A stretch of 64,000 nucleotides of DNA, from positions 295,717,168-295,781,167 of the forward strand of contig CM053029.1 in assembly GCA_028564925.1 (NCBI GenBank). Direction: 5' to 3'. Source of the stretch: Lithobates sylvaticus (lineage: Eukaryota; Chordata; Amphibia; Anura; Ranidae). The notes under the pieces were generated by a model. It searched no databases, had not been told where the DNA came from, and was given only the letters and a program-made list of their open reading frames with translations. Made by a program: the position numbers and the translations under genes. Every line of letters starts with the position of its first letter. Position 1 is the stretch's first letter. Below are positions 33,711-44,721 of the stretch, in pieces.

Positions 33711-34730
33711 AGTATATACTTTATTTATTTATTTTAAGCACAATTTGGTATATGTTATATGTGGAATTAATTTTTTCTGCTGATAAAATAAAGATGTTAT
33801 TTTTCTGGACTTTGATCCCTTGACGCTAGCAGCCACAGAATCCATCTGGTTGACATGGGTGTATGTTTGAATATTTACAATGGTATGCCTTCCTGGAATG
33901 ACAAACTTTACGTAAACAAAGGTCCTCTGTATTATCCGTAAATAATCAGCTGTCTAGGTAACAGCATCCTCTTCCCTTCCATTCATAGACATTCTATTTC
34001 TGAAATATGAGTGAAATATGTTCAAATATATCTACGGAAATATACTGTACATTTCTCAGGAATGTCCTTTACTGTGGGACTTTCTCATTACATAATAACC
34101 TAAGCTATTTCAGGGGGTCCTTGGGTCACTATATCAAGCACATTTGTATTATTTTGTTGTGAATGCCAGCATACATTATAAGTTTAAGAAATAAATGTGC
34201 AGAGCTATTGTTCAATTCATTTAGAAGCATGTGTATGAAAAATGTACTAACAGGGAAAAAGTTTTGTTGCTGACAGCAGTCTATCACCTGTCAATTGTCA
34301 TTTCTGCAGTATAGTGTTGAAAAGAAAACAAGGATTTTATAGGTACTCCTGGCTCTCTTCTCTCTGCTGCTGTCACTATTCCTGTATTAATGAGAGGGAT
34401 GTGGAAGGATGTTAAGTTTTGTGCTAGGGTGGGGGTGGATTTATGATGGGGGGAATTTAGGAGGTGGAGTTGAGCTTGGAGGGGGGTTTTGTGCTAGCAA
34501 GGGGGATTTATAATCTGCAGAACTCCTAACTTTTCCTTACAAACTACATTTTAGGGCTTGTTCACACCAGGTGCAGTACGGTAATGCATGTGAAATATTG
34601 CGTTTTCCCATACAGTGCAAAATTGTTGCCTTTAATTCTTAATGGTACCCCTAAACATCTATCAAATGCATGTACATTTGAATAGTAGTATTTAAAAAAA
34701 AAAAAAAAAATGCTATTGATGGCATAATGT
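33711..34730. other. Non-coding stretch
   Basis: No gene recognised. GGGCTTGTTCACACCAGGTG at 34553-34572 resembles a MITE end without partner. Confidence 0.3.
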
Positions 34731-35158
34731 TTTTATTTTTTATTTTTTTATTCTTTATTTATATATTTATACCAGAAAGGAAGCAATAAGAACATCATTA
34801 CATCACATTACAACAGGTACAAACATACATTGTTTCTTATAACCTTATTATTTTAGGGCGGGAATAATATTCCTCAGATTATACAACTATATATATATAT
34901 ATATATATTTACCCCTGCCCGAATATATAACCATATTCATCCGTAATCTTTACCACCTGGGCATATTCCTATATTTAAAAAAAAAAAAACTCAACCCCAT
35001 AAAAAAAAGAACCCCCCGCCCTCCCCCCATATGTCCCTTTCCTATGGGGGCCGGGCGACTTCCACATTCTTATATGATTCCTAGATGGACGGACCTCCCT
35101 CCCCATTTATGCTCCCCAACACTCTCTTCGCCTCTTCTGAATAGACATATGTGTCCCA

Positions 35159-35799
35159 CTATGGGTCTTTCCAACACAGAGTAACACAAGCTTTAGAAGC
35201 ATTAACTAAATGGCATAGAACAGAGTTTTTGTATGTCTGTAAAGGGATTTGTGTGCAATGAAGCAGAAAAAAGGGGTCGTCTTGTATTGGAAAGACTGTA
35301 AATTCTTGGGAAATCCTTTGTACCTCCCGTATTGTCTGATCTTTGAACAGGACCAAAATATATGGACTAGGGTCCCTTGTTCCTTATTACATCGCCAACA
35401 GCGATCTGAGGCCTCTGAAAAGAACTTACAAAGTCTTGACGGGGTGTAATACCATCTCATCAGTAATTTGTAATTGGACTCCTGGGTCTCCTGGGTCTGC
35501 GTACAAATCGATGAGTTCAACGACAGATATATTATCTTCTGTCGTTGAGTCGGCATAAAGGTCTTATTAAGGTCTCTTTCCCACTTTCCAATTCCAGGCA
35601 TCTCAAAGTACTCTGAAGGGATAATTACCAACGCGTATATCCTAGAGAACACCCGGGGAGAGGTTCTTTCTCCTCACAATATAATTCAAACGTGGTCAGT
35701 TGTCGTCGATAATTTATTGCTGGTCCCAGCGACTCAAAGAAATGGCGCAATTGTAATGCCTGCAATAAATTAATTTCATATCTGTCCCCTGGTTGCATC
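35159..35799 (-). pseudogene. LINE ORF2 C-terminal remnant, part 2
   Basis: RRQLTTFELYCEEKEP and then CWRCNKEQGTLVHIFWSCSKI match the C-terminal Cys/His region of the other copy (CWRCSAAEGTMLHIWWACP). The frame 35356-35159 adds FKDQTIREVQRI and the following helices. Non-coding 3' UTR lies at 34731-35158, with an A run, (AT)n and C-rich tracts. Confidence 0.8.
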
Positions 35800-35999
35800 C
35801 AGTACCGATCCTGACCTCCCTGGGGCCCTAAGCAAAATTCTGCTAAGGGGCCCTCTACTTGACCCGTGATGCCGTGAGCTATGTAAACCATTTTGCCATT
35901 GCCACACCAGTCACACCTGACACTTCTGTGCTCCCAAAACAATCCTCCCTCCTTTAAACAAAACAGTCAAAGAATAAGTACAACAATATAGAACAGAAT

Positions 36000-37110
36000 G
36001 AGGTCCCCGGAGAGTCCCCCTTACATCAGGGTCCTCAGAGAGCCCCTCCTTACACCAAGGTCCCCAGAGAGCCCCCCCCTTACACAAGGGTCCCCAGGGA
36101 GCCCCCCTTAAATCAGTGTCCTCAGAGAGTCTCCCCCTTCATCAGGGTCCCCAGAGAGCCTTCCCCTACATTAGGGTCCCCAGAGAGCCCCCCCTTACAT
36201 CAGGGTCCCTAGAGAGCCTCCCCTACATTAGGGTCCCCATAGAGCCTCCCCTTACATCAGGGTCCCCAGAGAGCCCCCCCTTACATCAGGGTCCCCAGAG
36301 AGCCCCCCTTACATCAGGGTCCCTAGAGAGCCTCCCCCTACATTAGGGTCCCCAGAGAGCCTCCCCTTGCATCAGGATCCCCAGAGAGCCTCCCCCCTTA
36401 CATCAGGGTCCCCAGAGAGCCCCCCTTAAATCAGTGCCCTCAGAGAGTCTCCCCCTACATCAGGGTCCCCAGAGAGCCTCCCCCCTACATCAGGGTCCCC
36501 AGAAAGCCCCTCCTTACATCAGGGTCCCCAGAGAGCCCCCCTTACATCAGTGTCCTCAGAGAGCCCCTCCTTACATCAGGGTCCCCAGTGAGCCTCCCTA
36601 CTTACACCAGGGTCCCCAGAGAGCCTCCCCTTACACCAGGCTCCCCAGAGAGCCCCTCCTTACATCAGGGTCCTTAGAGAGCCCCTTCTAACATCAGGGT
36701 CCCCAGAGAGCCCCCCTTACACCAGAGTCCCCAGAGAGCCCCCCCTTACACCATGGTCCCAAGAGAGCCTCCCCTTACATTAGTATCCCCAGAGAGCCCC
36801 TCCTTACACAGGGTCCCCAGAGAGCTCCTCCTTACACGGGTCCCCAGAGAGCCCCCCTCTGATATTAGTGTCCCCAGGGGGCCCCCCTCTTACATTAGTG
36901 TCCCCAGAGGGCCCCGTCTTTACATTAGTGTCCCCAGAGGGCCCTGTCCTTACATCAGTGTCCCCAGAGGGCCCCGTCCTTACATCAGTGTCCCCAGAGG
37001 GCCCCGTCCTTACATTAGTGTCCCCAGAGAGCCCCCCTCTTACATTAGTGTCCCCAGAGGCCCCCTTCCTTACATTAGTGTCCCCAGAAACCCCCCCTCT
37101 TACATTTGGG
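36000..37110. repeat. Minisatellite, unit ~28-30 bp (TTACATCAGGGTCCCCAGAG)
   Basis: About 38 copies of TTACATCAGGGTCCCCAGAGAGCCCCCC-like units. After about 36860 the unit switches to a TTACATTAGTGTCCCCAGAG form ending GGGCCCCGTCC and becomes more regular. Long open frames across it (for example 36116-37229) are products of the repeat, not genes. Confidence 0.95.
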
Positions 37111-37207
37111 CCCCCAAACAGCTGACTCCCCCCCTTGCAGAGGTTCCCCTGTACCTGGCTGGTGGAGGTGGGAGGCGGCGATCGGCAGCTATATGGTGTT
37201 CACAGGC

Positions 37208-37402
37208 AGGGGGATCTCCCTGGGGCTAGTAGTTCTATCTCCGAATGTATACAGCGGAGAGGGGAGGGGCCTCTGACCCGGGCATCAGCAACAGTGTTCA
37301 AGCAGAGTGTAAGTGAAACTGATACCTGCCTGGGACAGAGGCCCCTCCCTTCTCTTCTCCACTGTATACACTGAGAATACTACAAACCCCAGGGAGATCC
37401 CG
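37208..37402. repeat. Inverted repeat inside the hAT element
   Basis: GGGGATCTCCCTGGGG and GAGGGGAGGGGCCTCTG on the left are matched by CAGAGGCCCCTCCCTTCTC and CCCCAGGGAGATCCC on the right, with a loop of about 70 bp. Confidence 0.75.
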
Positions 37403-37622
37403 CCGCCCACTCAGGCACCATAGAGCTGTCGATCGCCGCCTTCCACCTCCTCTCACCTCTACTCACTGCACTCTAAACGGCCAGCCAGAGGTGCAGGGGG
37501 GGATGCTGGGTCTTGGGGGCCCCCCCACAGCGGCGGGGCCCTAAGCAGCTTGCATAGTGTGCCTATAGGGCCGATCGGCTCTGGTTGCATCAGTGAGGCA
37601 ACTGTAGGCCATGTCTCTGAAT

Positions 37623-38276
37623 TCAGCTCTTCTCTAAGAGCCCTTTAAACGCCCCTGGTTCCATACCTGGGCTGAAACTGGGGTTTCCCATAATGGGAAA
37701 CAACGGTGGTTGTGCTGACAAGTATTTGGGGTTCTGACAGATCTTTGAGCCTATCTGCAAGGTAGGGCCTATAAGGGGATGCATTTTAAGAGAGTCTGGT
37801 AATGTTGCATAACACCAAAGTGCTCTCCGCAAAGGTACTGGACTGACCTGTTGTTCCATATCTGTCCACAACTTAATATCTGTATGTCTACACCAGTCGA
37901 TCACTCTGCCTATATGGGCCGCTTGATGATATTTAGATACATCCGGGACTGCTACACCGCCAAAGCACTTGGGTATTATCATGAGGCTTATGCTAATCCT
38001 TGGTCGTTTATTCGCCAATATAAATTTAGTGAAAAGGGTACCTATTTGACGAAAAAAGATGGCTGGGATAGCTATGGGTGAAGCCTGAAATAAATACCAA
38101 AATTTGGGCAAAATACTAATTTTAATAATATTGCATCGACCAAACCATGAACGCAGTCCTTGGTGCCATTTATCTAGTAACGCTCGTTGTATAACAGTGG
38201 AAAATTGACTGTAAAAGTATTGCCTAAATTTTATGGGATATGAGTACCCAGGTATTTTAGCGCTGCAGCAACCCAT
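37623..38276 (-). pseudogene. LINE ORF2 C-terminal remnant, part 1
   Basis: WHQGLRSWFGRCNIIKISILPKFWYLFQ and FGGVAVPDVSKYHQAAHIGRVIDW align in order with LKAWSTSIFSWFGRAAILKMNMLPRIL and KGGIGLPDITKYHWACQLTRIIDW of the 27.6-30.3 kb copy. Continues past the hAT insertion at 35800-37583. Confidence 0.85.
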
Positions 38277-39415
38277 TTAAAACTATAATTAGGTTGTATA
38301 GTTCTCTGTGCCGATGGGGCAATGCAACTCCCATGGCCTCCAATTTCGTATAATTTATTTTTAAATTTGATAGGGCTTCGTAACTTTCAAACTCCTTCAT
38401 AAGATTAGGCAGTGAGACATATGGCCTAGACATAGAGAACAACAGATCGTCCACGTAACCTGAAACTTTATGGTTATGATCCCCTATTTGAAGCCCCTGA
38501 ATATCAGAGTTTTGCAGAATTTTGTTCAGTAGGGGCTCTAACGAGAGAGCGAACAACAAAGGAGAAAGAGGACACCCCTGGCGCGTGCCATTTGAGATCT
38601 TGATAGGTTCTGAGAATACTCTGTTTACTTTGATCATGGGGAAGCATATACCCTGGCAATCCATCGAAGCATGTGATCTCCTATTCCCATATGCCTCAAA
38701 ATGTCAAACATAAACTGCCAATTAACTCTATCAAACGCTTTTTCTGCATCAGTGCTCAAAAAACCGCATGGAGTTTTTGTTTTATTGGCATGGTAGACCA
38801 GATTGAGTACTTTAATGGTGTTGTCTCTCGCTGCACGAACCCTACTTGGTCTAAATGCACCAGCTGATAAAGTTGCGGTTGAAGACGGGAGGCAAGTAGT
38901 TTGGTGAAAAGCTTTAAATCTACATTAAGTAAAGAGATTGGCCGATTACTGCCGCATTCCGACGGATCCATCCCTTCCTTCGGGATTACCGAAATATGTG
39001 CCAAAAGTGCATCCGGGGTGAATGCAGCAGTCTGCCCTATGGCGTTAAATGCCTTTATCATGTATGCACCTAGCAATGGGAAACATTTTTTATAGTACTG
39101 TATTGTAAATCCATCAGGGCCTGGTGCTTTCCCATGTTTAACCGTTTTTATCACTGTGTTTAATTCCTCAATTGTGATAGGGGTTTCCAGGCTAACACGG
39201 ACCGGGGAGGGTAACTGGGAAAGCCGTGCCGAGGAAAGGTATTCCTCCACAGAGGGCAGGGGTGAGGATAGTGGTGTCAGATTATATAAACAGGAATAGT
39301 ATTCTATAAACCTCTGTGCGATGTCCTTTGGCAGCGAGATTAATTGTCCATTATTTCCTTTTATATAGGGTATATATGCTGTCCTAACCTTTTCCTTAAG
39401 CTTCCCAGCCAGCAC
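38257..39415 (-). pseudogene. LINE reverse transcriptase remnant
   Basis: The frame 39415-38756 gives KHGKAPGPDGFTIQYYKKCF, SVIPKEG, RPISLLNVDLKLFTKLLASRL and LDQVGFVQ. The frame 38664-38257 gives NGTRQGCPLSPLLFALSLEPLL and VSGYVDDLLFSMSRP, which carries the YVDD catalytic box. Frame changes lie between them around 38670-38760. Confidence 0.85.
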
Positions 39416-39789
39416 TTTACCACATGTATCTCCCAGTGCATACGTTACTTTCCTCCATGATTGAATTGGCGCTTTAGCCTTATAACGGAGGAGATCTGTT
39501 ATCTGTCACCTCAAATGTGCCAGATCTTTCCCTATAAGTGGCGTCTGTGTCTTCTTGTGTTGCAGCTCAAGGGTCTGAATTTCTTCTGACAATTTTATTA
39601 TCTGTGCTTCTCGTGCTTTCTTCAGTCGGAACCTTTTTTGATCATGATCCCCCAGGTTACTGCCTTATGTGCCTCCCAAACCATGCCTGGGTTGCTCTCC
39701 AAGGTGTGGTTCTTCTGAAAGTATGCCGTCATTTCTTTAGCTACGTCATCCCGAATTTCAGGGTTCTGCAGCAAACTTTTATTTAAGCG

Positions 39790-40630
39790 TCAGCGCCACT
39801 CCGGGGAATAAGCCGAGCCTGACAGGGAGATACAAAGCATAACCGGAGCATGGTCTGACCATGTTATGTTCCCTATAGACACATCTAGAACCGAGGTGAG
39901 TAGGTAATGTGGCACCAAAAATAAATCTATACGTGAGTACAGTTGGTGGGGATTAGAGAAGAAAGTGTAATCTCTCTCCCCTGCATGTAAAATCCGCCAT
40001 ACATCTACCAACTGCATCTCGTGTATCTTGCTTCTGCAAAATACATTTTCTGGTGCCCCCCCGTGGTAGAAGAAATCCCAGAGGAGGTATCTACTCTAGG
40101 GTCCAAAGGTATATTAAAATCCCCTCCAAGAATCAATTTACCACACATTTCTCTAATTTTGACAAAGTTTTACTTAAAAAAGAATCCTGATGTACATTTG
40201 GTGCATATACCGTGGCCAATGTCACCTTCACGCCTCCGATGTGTCCTTTAAGAAATAAATAGCGACCATCTATATCCAGTCGTTTATCCAAAAGGGACCA
40301 GGATACTCGACTAGAAATCAGGATGGACACCCCTTTGCATTTTGCTTCTTGGTTGCACGCATGGTACACACAGGGAAAAAATCTATTCTTAAGAAAGGGA
40401 AGTCCCCCCGCCTTGAAATGTGTTTCCTGCACAAATGCCACATCTGTACAGGATCGCTTCAGATCATTCAGAAGCATCCTCAATTTTTCTGGGATATTAA
40501 GTCCCTTCACATTTATGGAAGTCACCCGCACCTCCTCCATCCCCTCTAGAAAAGAGCACCAAAAAAAAAAAACACCCAACTCCCACCCTCCTCCCCCTCC
40601 ACAAATTATATACCCCCCCCCTTTTACCAA
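39790..40630 (-). pseudogene. LINE endonuclease remnant
   Basis: VTSINVKGLNIPEKLRMLLN, TDVAFVQETHF, CKGVSILISS and TLATVYAPN are APE endonuclease blocks. A second frame (40017-39790) adds WRILHAGERDYTFFSNPHQLYSRIDLFLV and NITWSDHAPVML, the C-terminal blocks with the catalytic SDH. The two are joined through frame changes. Confidence 0.85.
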
Positions 40631-40639
40631 CCCCTAAGG

Positions 40640-42300
40640 GAGGCACCCACACTTGAACCTCTAAACCTATGGTTCACGTGGGTGCAGGCCTATTTGGGGA
40701 GTTGGTCTGAATCGGCCGAAGGGCTCCACTCCAGACCCCCTCCTCCCGGCCACTCAATAATCACATATAGCATAGCGGCCCCACTAACTCAGCCCAGCCT
40801 TTTCTCTTCTACACCTTTTTCCTCCTCCCCTCCTCCTCTCTACAAGCGAGAGAAGAAGAGGGAGAAATGAAACCAAAAAGGAGAAAAGAGAGAGAGAGAA
40901 AAAAAAAAAAAGAGAAAAGGAAATGAGAAAAAAATAAAACTCATCATGAGTTGCAGAGACAGTATTTAACATTTATTTACTGACCAATATAAACATCCTC
41001 TTCTCTCTCCCTCCTCCCTCCCCTCCCCATCTCTGCCCTCTTACATCCCCCCCCCCACCCTTCCCCCTCTCGGTTTGACCATAGTCCCCATTTAAAAAAA
41101 AAAGGTCTGCGCATGCTGTTGAGCCAAGTCGACCGGCGGGTTATGAGTCCATCCCTTCTTGGGGTGTTCCTAATTATAAAAGGCCTATTCGGGGGTCTTC
41201 AGAGATCCAATCGTCACCTGGGGCTCTGCTTACAGTTATCAATTAAGGTATCTGTTTATTATTTGTTGTCGCCCCCCTTTCTTCCCTTTTCCTCCCGAGC
41301 ACCCCTCATAGTCTCCTGGATGTGTGTCCAGCTCTGGGGCTCCCCCTCTCTGTATCATACTTCGGGTACCAGCCCCGCCCCCTATCTGTAATCACTCGGG
41401 GAGCCAGTTTGGGGGGGATCCATTACCTACACACAACCTGGTTCCACCGGCTTCAGGGCCTCCTATTTAATCTCCATATCAGGGCCCCCCCGATTCTGCT
41501 CAAGAGATTTGCCCCCACACTCCCAAATAACATGAGCCCTCCTCTCCTCCTTCCTATCCCACCCCCCAAAGAAAAGGAAGGGGGGCGGGAAGAAGGGTGA
41601 GAGGGGCCTGCCATGCCTCTACCCACCCCTCCTCTCCTGATCCCCGTGCTTAAGTGAAAAAAAAAAAGCAACCATAAACCACCCCCTTTCCCAGTGTCCA
41701 TCTAATAAAGTATACCTGGCTAACAGTGTTTTAAGCCTAATTGTGCTTGTATGAAGTGCATGTAAAAAAGCAAAAAAAAATGTGACTTGTGCCCAAAAGA
41801 AGTTTGCACATTCACATATTCTGCATTGTTTTAAGGGTGCCTATCTATCTTATGACACCTGTAGAGGGAAGTATACCCCTTGTGAAAAAATAAATAAAAA
41901 AATTAAAAAAAGAATAGAAACACAAAGAAAATGGAAAAAAGTGTGCAATAACATCTAAACCAAAACAAAAAAGGGAGAACAGTGTGGAAGTGGCACTCTA
42001 AGATCCATTAAACAATTACTGCTACTTCCATTGTCAGGTAAAAAAAAGGGGGTTCGATAGAGGGGGCCTACTCCCAAGAAAGAAAAGGGGGGTTTTGAAT
42101 GGGGGGGGGGTTCACGCAGCGTCAAGTCTCAAGTCCTCTTAGTTGGATGTGGGGTATCTTGTCCCTTGCCTCCCTCCTCCCTCTGGGGCATCAGTTCTTC
42201 CGCCCCCTGTGGTGTCCTTTTTTTTTTCTTGAGGGCCCCAGTATTGGTTGCAACCAGTTTGGAATCTCAATAGTCTCCACCCCCAAAAAGACAAACAACT
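40640..42300 (-). other. ORF1-ORF2 spacer of the second LINE
   Basis: No gene seen. Pyrimidine-rich on the minus strand (for example 40850-40935), low-complexity C runs, several poly-A stretches. Comparable in position to 23914-25999. Confidence 0.45.
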
Positions 42301-42912
42301 CTGGAAGCTCTGCGGTATGCCGTAAGGTAAATGTCAATTTATTTTTTTATATAATCAATGAAATAGGGTAACCCCCCCATCATTTTAATTTTGTCTAGGA
42401 GTGGGCGCAACCTTCCCCTGTGTTGTAAGGTAGCTTGTGATAGGTCTGGTAATATTTTCACTAATGCCCCTTCCTGTTCAATGGCTCCTGCCTCTTACGC
42501 CTTGCGGCTTATTAGCTCTTTATGCATGTAGCGATGGAAACGACATATAACATCCCAAGGCCTGTTCACATTTACTGAGCGAGGACCCAGAGATCTATGT
42601 AATCTCTCAAATTCCATGGCCTGCATGGGGGGGCAGGAACGGCTAATTGTTGACATATTACTAGGACCGTAGAAAGCAATGTTTCATGTCCTATGGCTTT
42701 GGGAATCCCCCTAAACCGTAAATTATGACTGCGGCTACGGTCCTCAAGCTCTTCCAGCTGTAACTGCAAAACAGATACATGGGAGGTTTGGGAGTTCTGT
42801 ACCTGTTCCATACGGGAAACCCGATTTTCCAGTATGGCCAGCGATGTCTCGTCCTTCTTGAGTCTATCTGTTAGATGCTGTACCTCTGTCTGGACCAACT
42901 CTAAATCCAAAG
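42300..42912 (-). pseudogene. LINE ORF1 remnant
   Basis: LVQTEVQHLTDRLKKDETSL, ENRVSRMEQVQ and LEELEDRSRSHNLRFRGIPK give the coiled coil and the start of the RRM-like domain, parallel to ORF1 at 23.3 kb. Downstream frames give RFHRYMHKELISRKA and LRPLLDKIKMMG. The N-terminal 15 codons of the open frame (to 42955) belong to the adjacent palindrome, so the true N-terminus is lost. Confidence 0.75.
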
Positions 42913-43905
42913 CACCTTGTCCCCATGTTGATGAGGACAAGGGCCTCATCCCCACAGCCCTGGCCGGTGGTTGTGGGGGTCTGTGGGTGGGGGGCTTATC
43001 GGAATCTGGAAGCCCCCTTTAACAAGGGGACCCCCAGATCACGATCTCCCCCCTGTGTGAAATGGTAAGAGGGTACTGTACCCCTACCATTTCTCCAAAA
43101 AAGTGACAAAAGTGTTAAAAATGACAGGAGACAGTCTTTGACAAGTCCTTTATTAAAGTCTTCTTTCATCTTCTTTCTTCTGGTCTTCTTCCTTCTTCCT
43201 TTCTTCATCCTTCGGTTTCTTCATCTTATTCCTCCATCTTCTTCTTCTTGCTCCATCTTCTTCTTCATGCTCCGGTGTTCTCGTCTGGCATCTTCCTCCA
43301 CGGCGTCTCTTCTTCGTTCTCGGGCCGATCCGCGCAGTGGGAGGCTCCCGCTGTGTGACACTTCTCTTCTTCTGACAGGTCTTATGTAACGGAGGGCGGG
43401 GCCACCCGGTGACCCCGCCCCCGCTATATAAGACCTGTCAGAAGAAGAGAAGCGTCACACAGCGGGAGCCTCCCATTGCGAGGAGCGGCCCGAGAACGAA
43501 GAAGAGACGCCGTGGAGGAAGATGCCAGACGAGAACACCGGAGCAAGAAGAAGAAGATGGAGGAAGAAGAAGATGGAGGAAGAAGATGAAGAAACCGAAG
43601 GATGAAGAAAGGAAGAAGGAAGAAGACCAGAAGAAAGAAGATGAAAGAAGACTTTAATAAAAGACTTGTCAAAGACTGTCTCCTGTCATTTTTAACACTT
43701 TTGTCATTTTTTTGGTGAAATGGCAGGGGTACTTTTGTACCCCCTTACCATTTCACACAGGGGGGGAGGCTGGGATCTGGGGGTCCCCTTGTTAAAGGGG
43801 GCTTCCAGATTCCGATAAACCCCTCACCCGCAGACCCCCACAACCACCTGCCAGGGTTGTGGGGATGAGCCCCTTGTCCTCATCAACATGGGGACAAGGT
43901 GCTTT
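42913..43905. repeat. ~1 kb head-to-head palindrome of a dispersed repeat unit
   Basis: Two arms of about 490 bp are inverted around a centre near 43406. From the centre outward each arm reads: TATA-like box (TATATAAG at 43425-43432; CTTATGTAAC at 43381-43390 for the left arm), CTGTCAGAAGAAGAGAAG, a purine-rich GAAGAAGA tract, AATAAA (43656-43661; inverse TTTATT at 43149-43154), TTTAACACTTTTGTC, a CCATTTCACACAGG block, GGGGGCTTCCAGATTCCGAT and GTCCTCATCAACATGGGGAC. Each arm therefore looks like a small transcription unit. Arms differ at scattered bases and by small indels, so the palindrome is not brand new. Confidence 0.85.
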
Positions 43906-44110
43906 GGGGGGACCCCAAAGCACCCTCCCAATGTTGAGGGCATGTGGCCTGGTATGGTTCAGGAGGGGGGGCGCTCTCTTGCCCCCCCTCTTTTCCTGCG
44001 GCCTGCCAGGTTGCATGCTCGGATAAGGGTCTGGTATGGATTTTGAGGTGGACCCCCACGCCATTTTTTTTTTTTTTTTTTGGCGTTGGTATGGAATTTC
44101 GGGGGACCCC
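43406..44110 (+). repeat. Right unit of the dispersed TATA-to-AATAAA repeat
   Basis: Continues past the palindrome with a GGTGCTTTGGGG/CCCCAAAGCACC hairpin (43899-43925), GGCATGTGGCCTGGTATGGT, GCATGCTCGGATAAGGGTCT and an ACGCC...GGCGT hairpin around poly-T (44057-44088). This 3' part recurs at 11060-11290, 16260-16440, 50455-50640 and 60640-60870. The Lys/Glu-rich frame 43409-43657 comes from the GAAGAAGA tract and has no recognisable domain. Confidence 0.65.
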
Positions 44111-44119
44111 CATGCATTT

Positions 44120-44720
44120 TTTTTCTTCATTTTTTTTATTTCTTAATGCTAACATGACCTGTGTGCAAATAGCCTTAAAAAAAAAAACAGAAGTGAACCA
44201 GCGCAAAAAAAAAGTCAAGTTGAGAGGTGCGCCTGTTCAACTTATGCAAATTAACCTACGTGGCTTGACATTTACTAAGATTTTGCCGGCGCAGTGATCC
44301 AGAGCACTTGAATGGGTGCAAATGCCGCTTGCACATGCGCAGTACATAAATTGACCTAGCGCAGTTCCAAGTGTATTTGCAGGCACAGCAAGCTTTCTCC
44401 GAGAAAGTTAATTTTCCGTTCTATTTTGGGCATATTTGTTACTTGGACAGTCATATCTATACTTCCTCACATCACCCACATCACCCCCATAATATTGCCA
44501 CTTCCAGCTTCTTTTAATTCTGAGTTGAAGAATGCGTGTGCCAGGTCTATAGCGGCGCACAGATTGCGGCTGCCCGTGCGCCGGCAAGATAATAGTAAAT
44601 GGAAAATTGCGCTGTGTTACAGGCGCAAATGTTTTGTAAATACGAAAATGGCCATTGCGCATCGCCGTGCGCTGCAACTAATGTCGCAAACCGTTCGTAA
44701 ATCAGCCTCTATGCCATTCT
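44120..44720. mobile_element. Probable MITE with TTTACTAAG...CGTAAATCAG ends
   Basis: GC-rich stretches with GCGCAxxGCGC words and a terminal-like pair TTTACTAAGATTTTGCCGG / CGCAAACCGTTCGTAAATCA. Limits uncertain; no ORF. Confidence 0.35.
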
Positions 44721-44721
44721 G

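Larger units (their letters stand above)
35800..37583. mobile_element. hAT element with large internal minisatellite
   Basis: Ends CAGTACCGATCC and GGCCGATCGGCTCTG (inverse CAGAGCCGATC) are inverted repeats. GTTGCATC flanks both sides (35792-35799, 37584-37591), an 8-bp hAT duplication. GGGGCCCTAAGC occurs near both ends. The interior holds a ~1.1 kb tandem array and a ~60-bp inverted pair around 37210-37400. No transposase. Confidence 0.9.
34731..42912 (-). mobile_element. Second L1/Tx1-group LINE, degraded, minus strand
   Basis: Read on the minus strand: ORF1 pieces (42912-42300), a long spacer, endonuclease pieces (40630-39790), RT pieces (39415-38257), C-terminal pieces (38276-37623 and 35810-35159) and a 3' end with A/T-rich tail at 34731-34790. 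A hAT element (35800-37583) splits the C-terminal part. ORF2 is broken into at least six frames. The 5' end stops where the ~1 kb palindrome begins. Confidence 0.85.

Noticed and set aside
36116-37229. Long proline-rich open frames (76-158 aa) on the plus strand
   Set aside because: They are translations of a 28-30 bp minisatellite with no stop in frame; three frames give similar repeats and no domain is seen.
43409-43657. Lys/Glu-rich 82-aa frame and its mirror on the other strand
   Set aside because: Low-complexity GAAGAAGA tract, mirrored in the other palindrome arm; no conserved start or domain.
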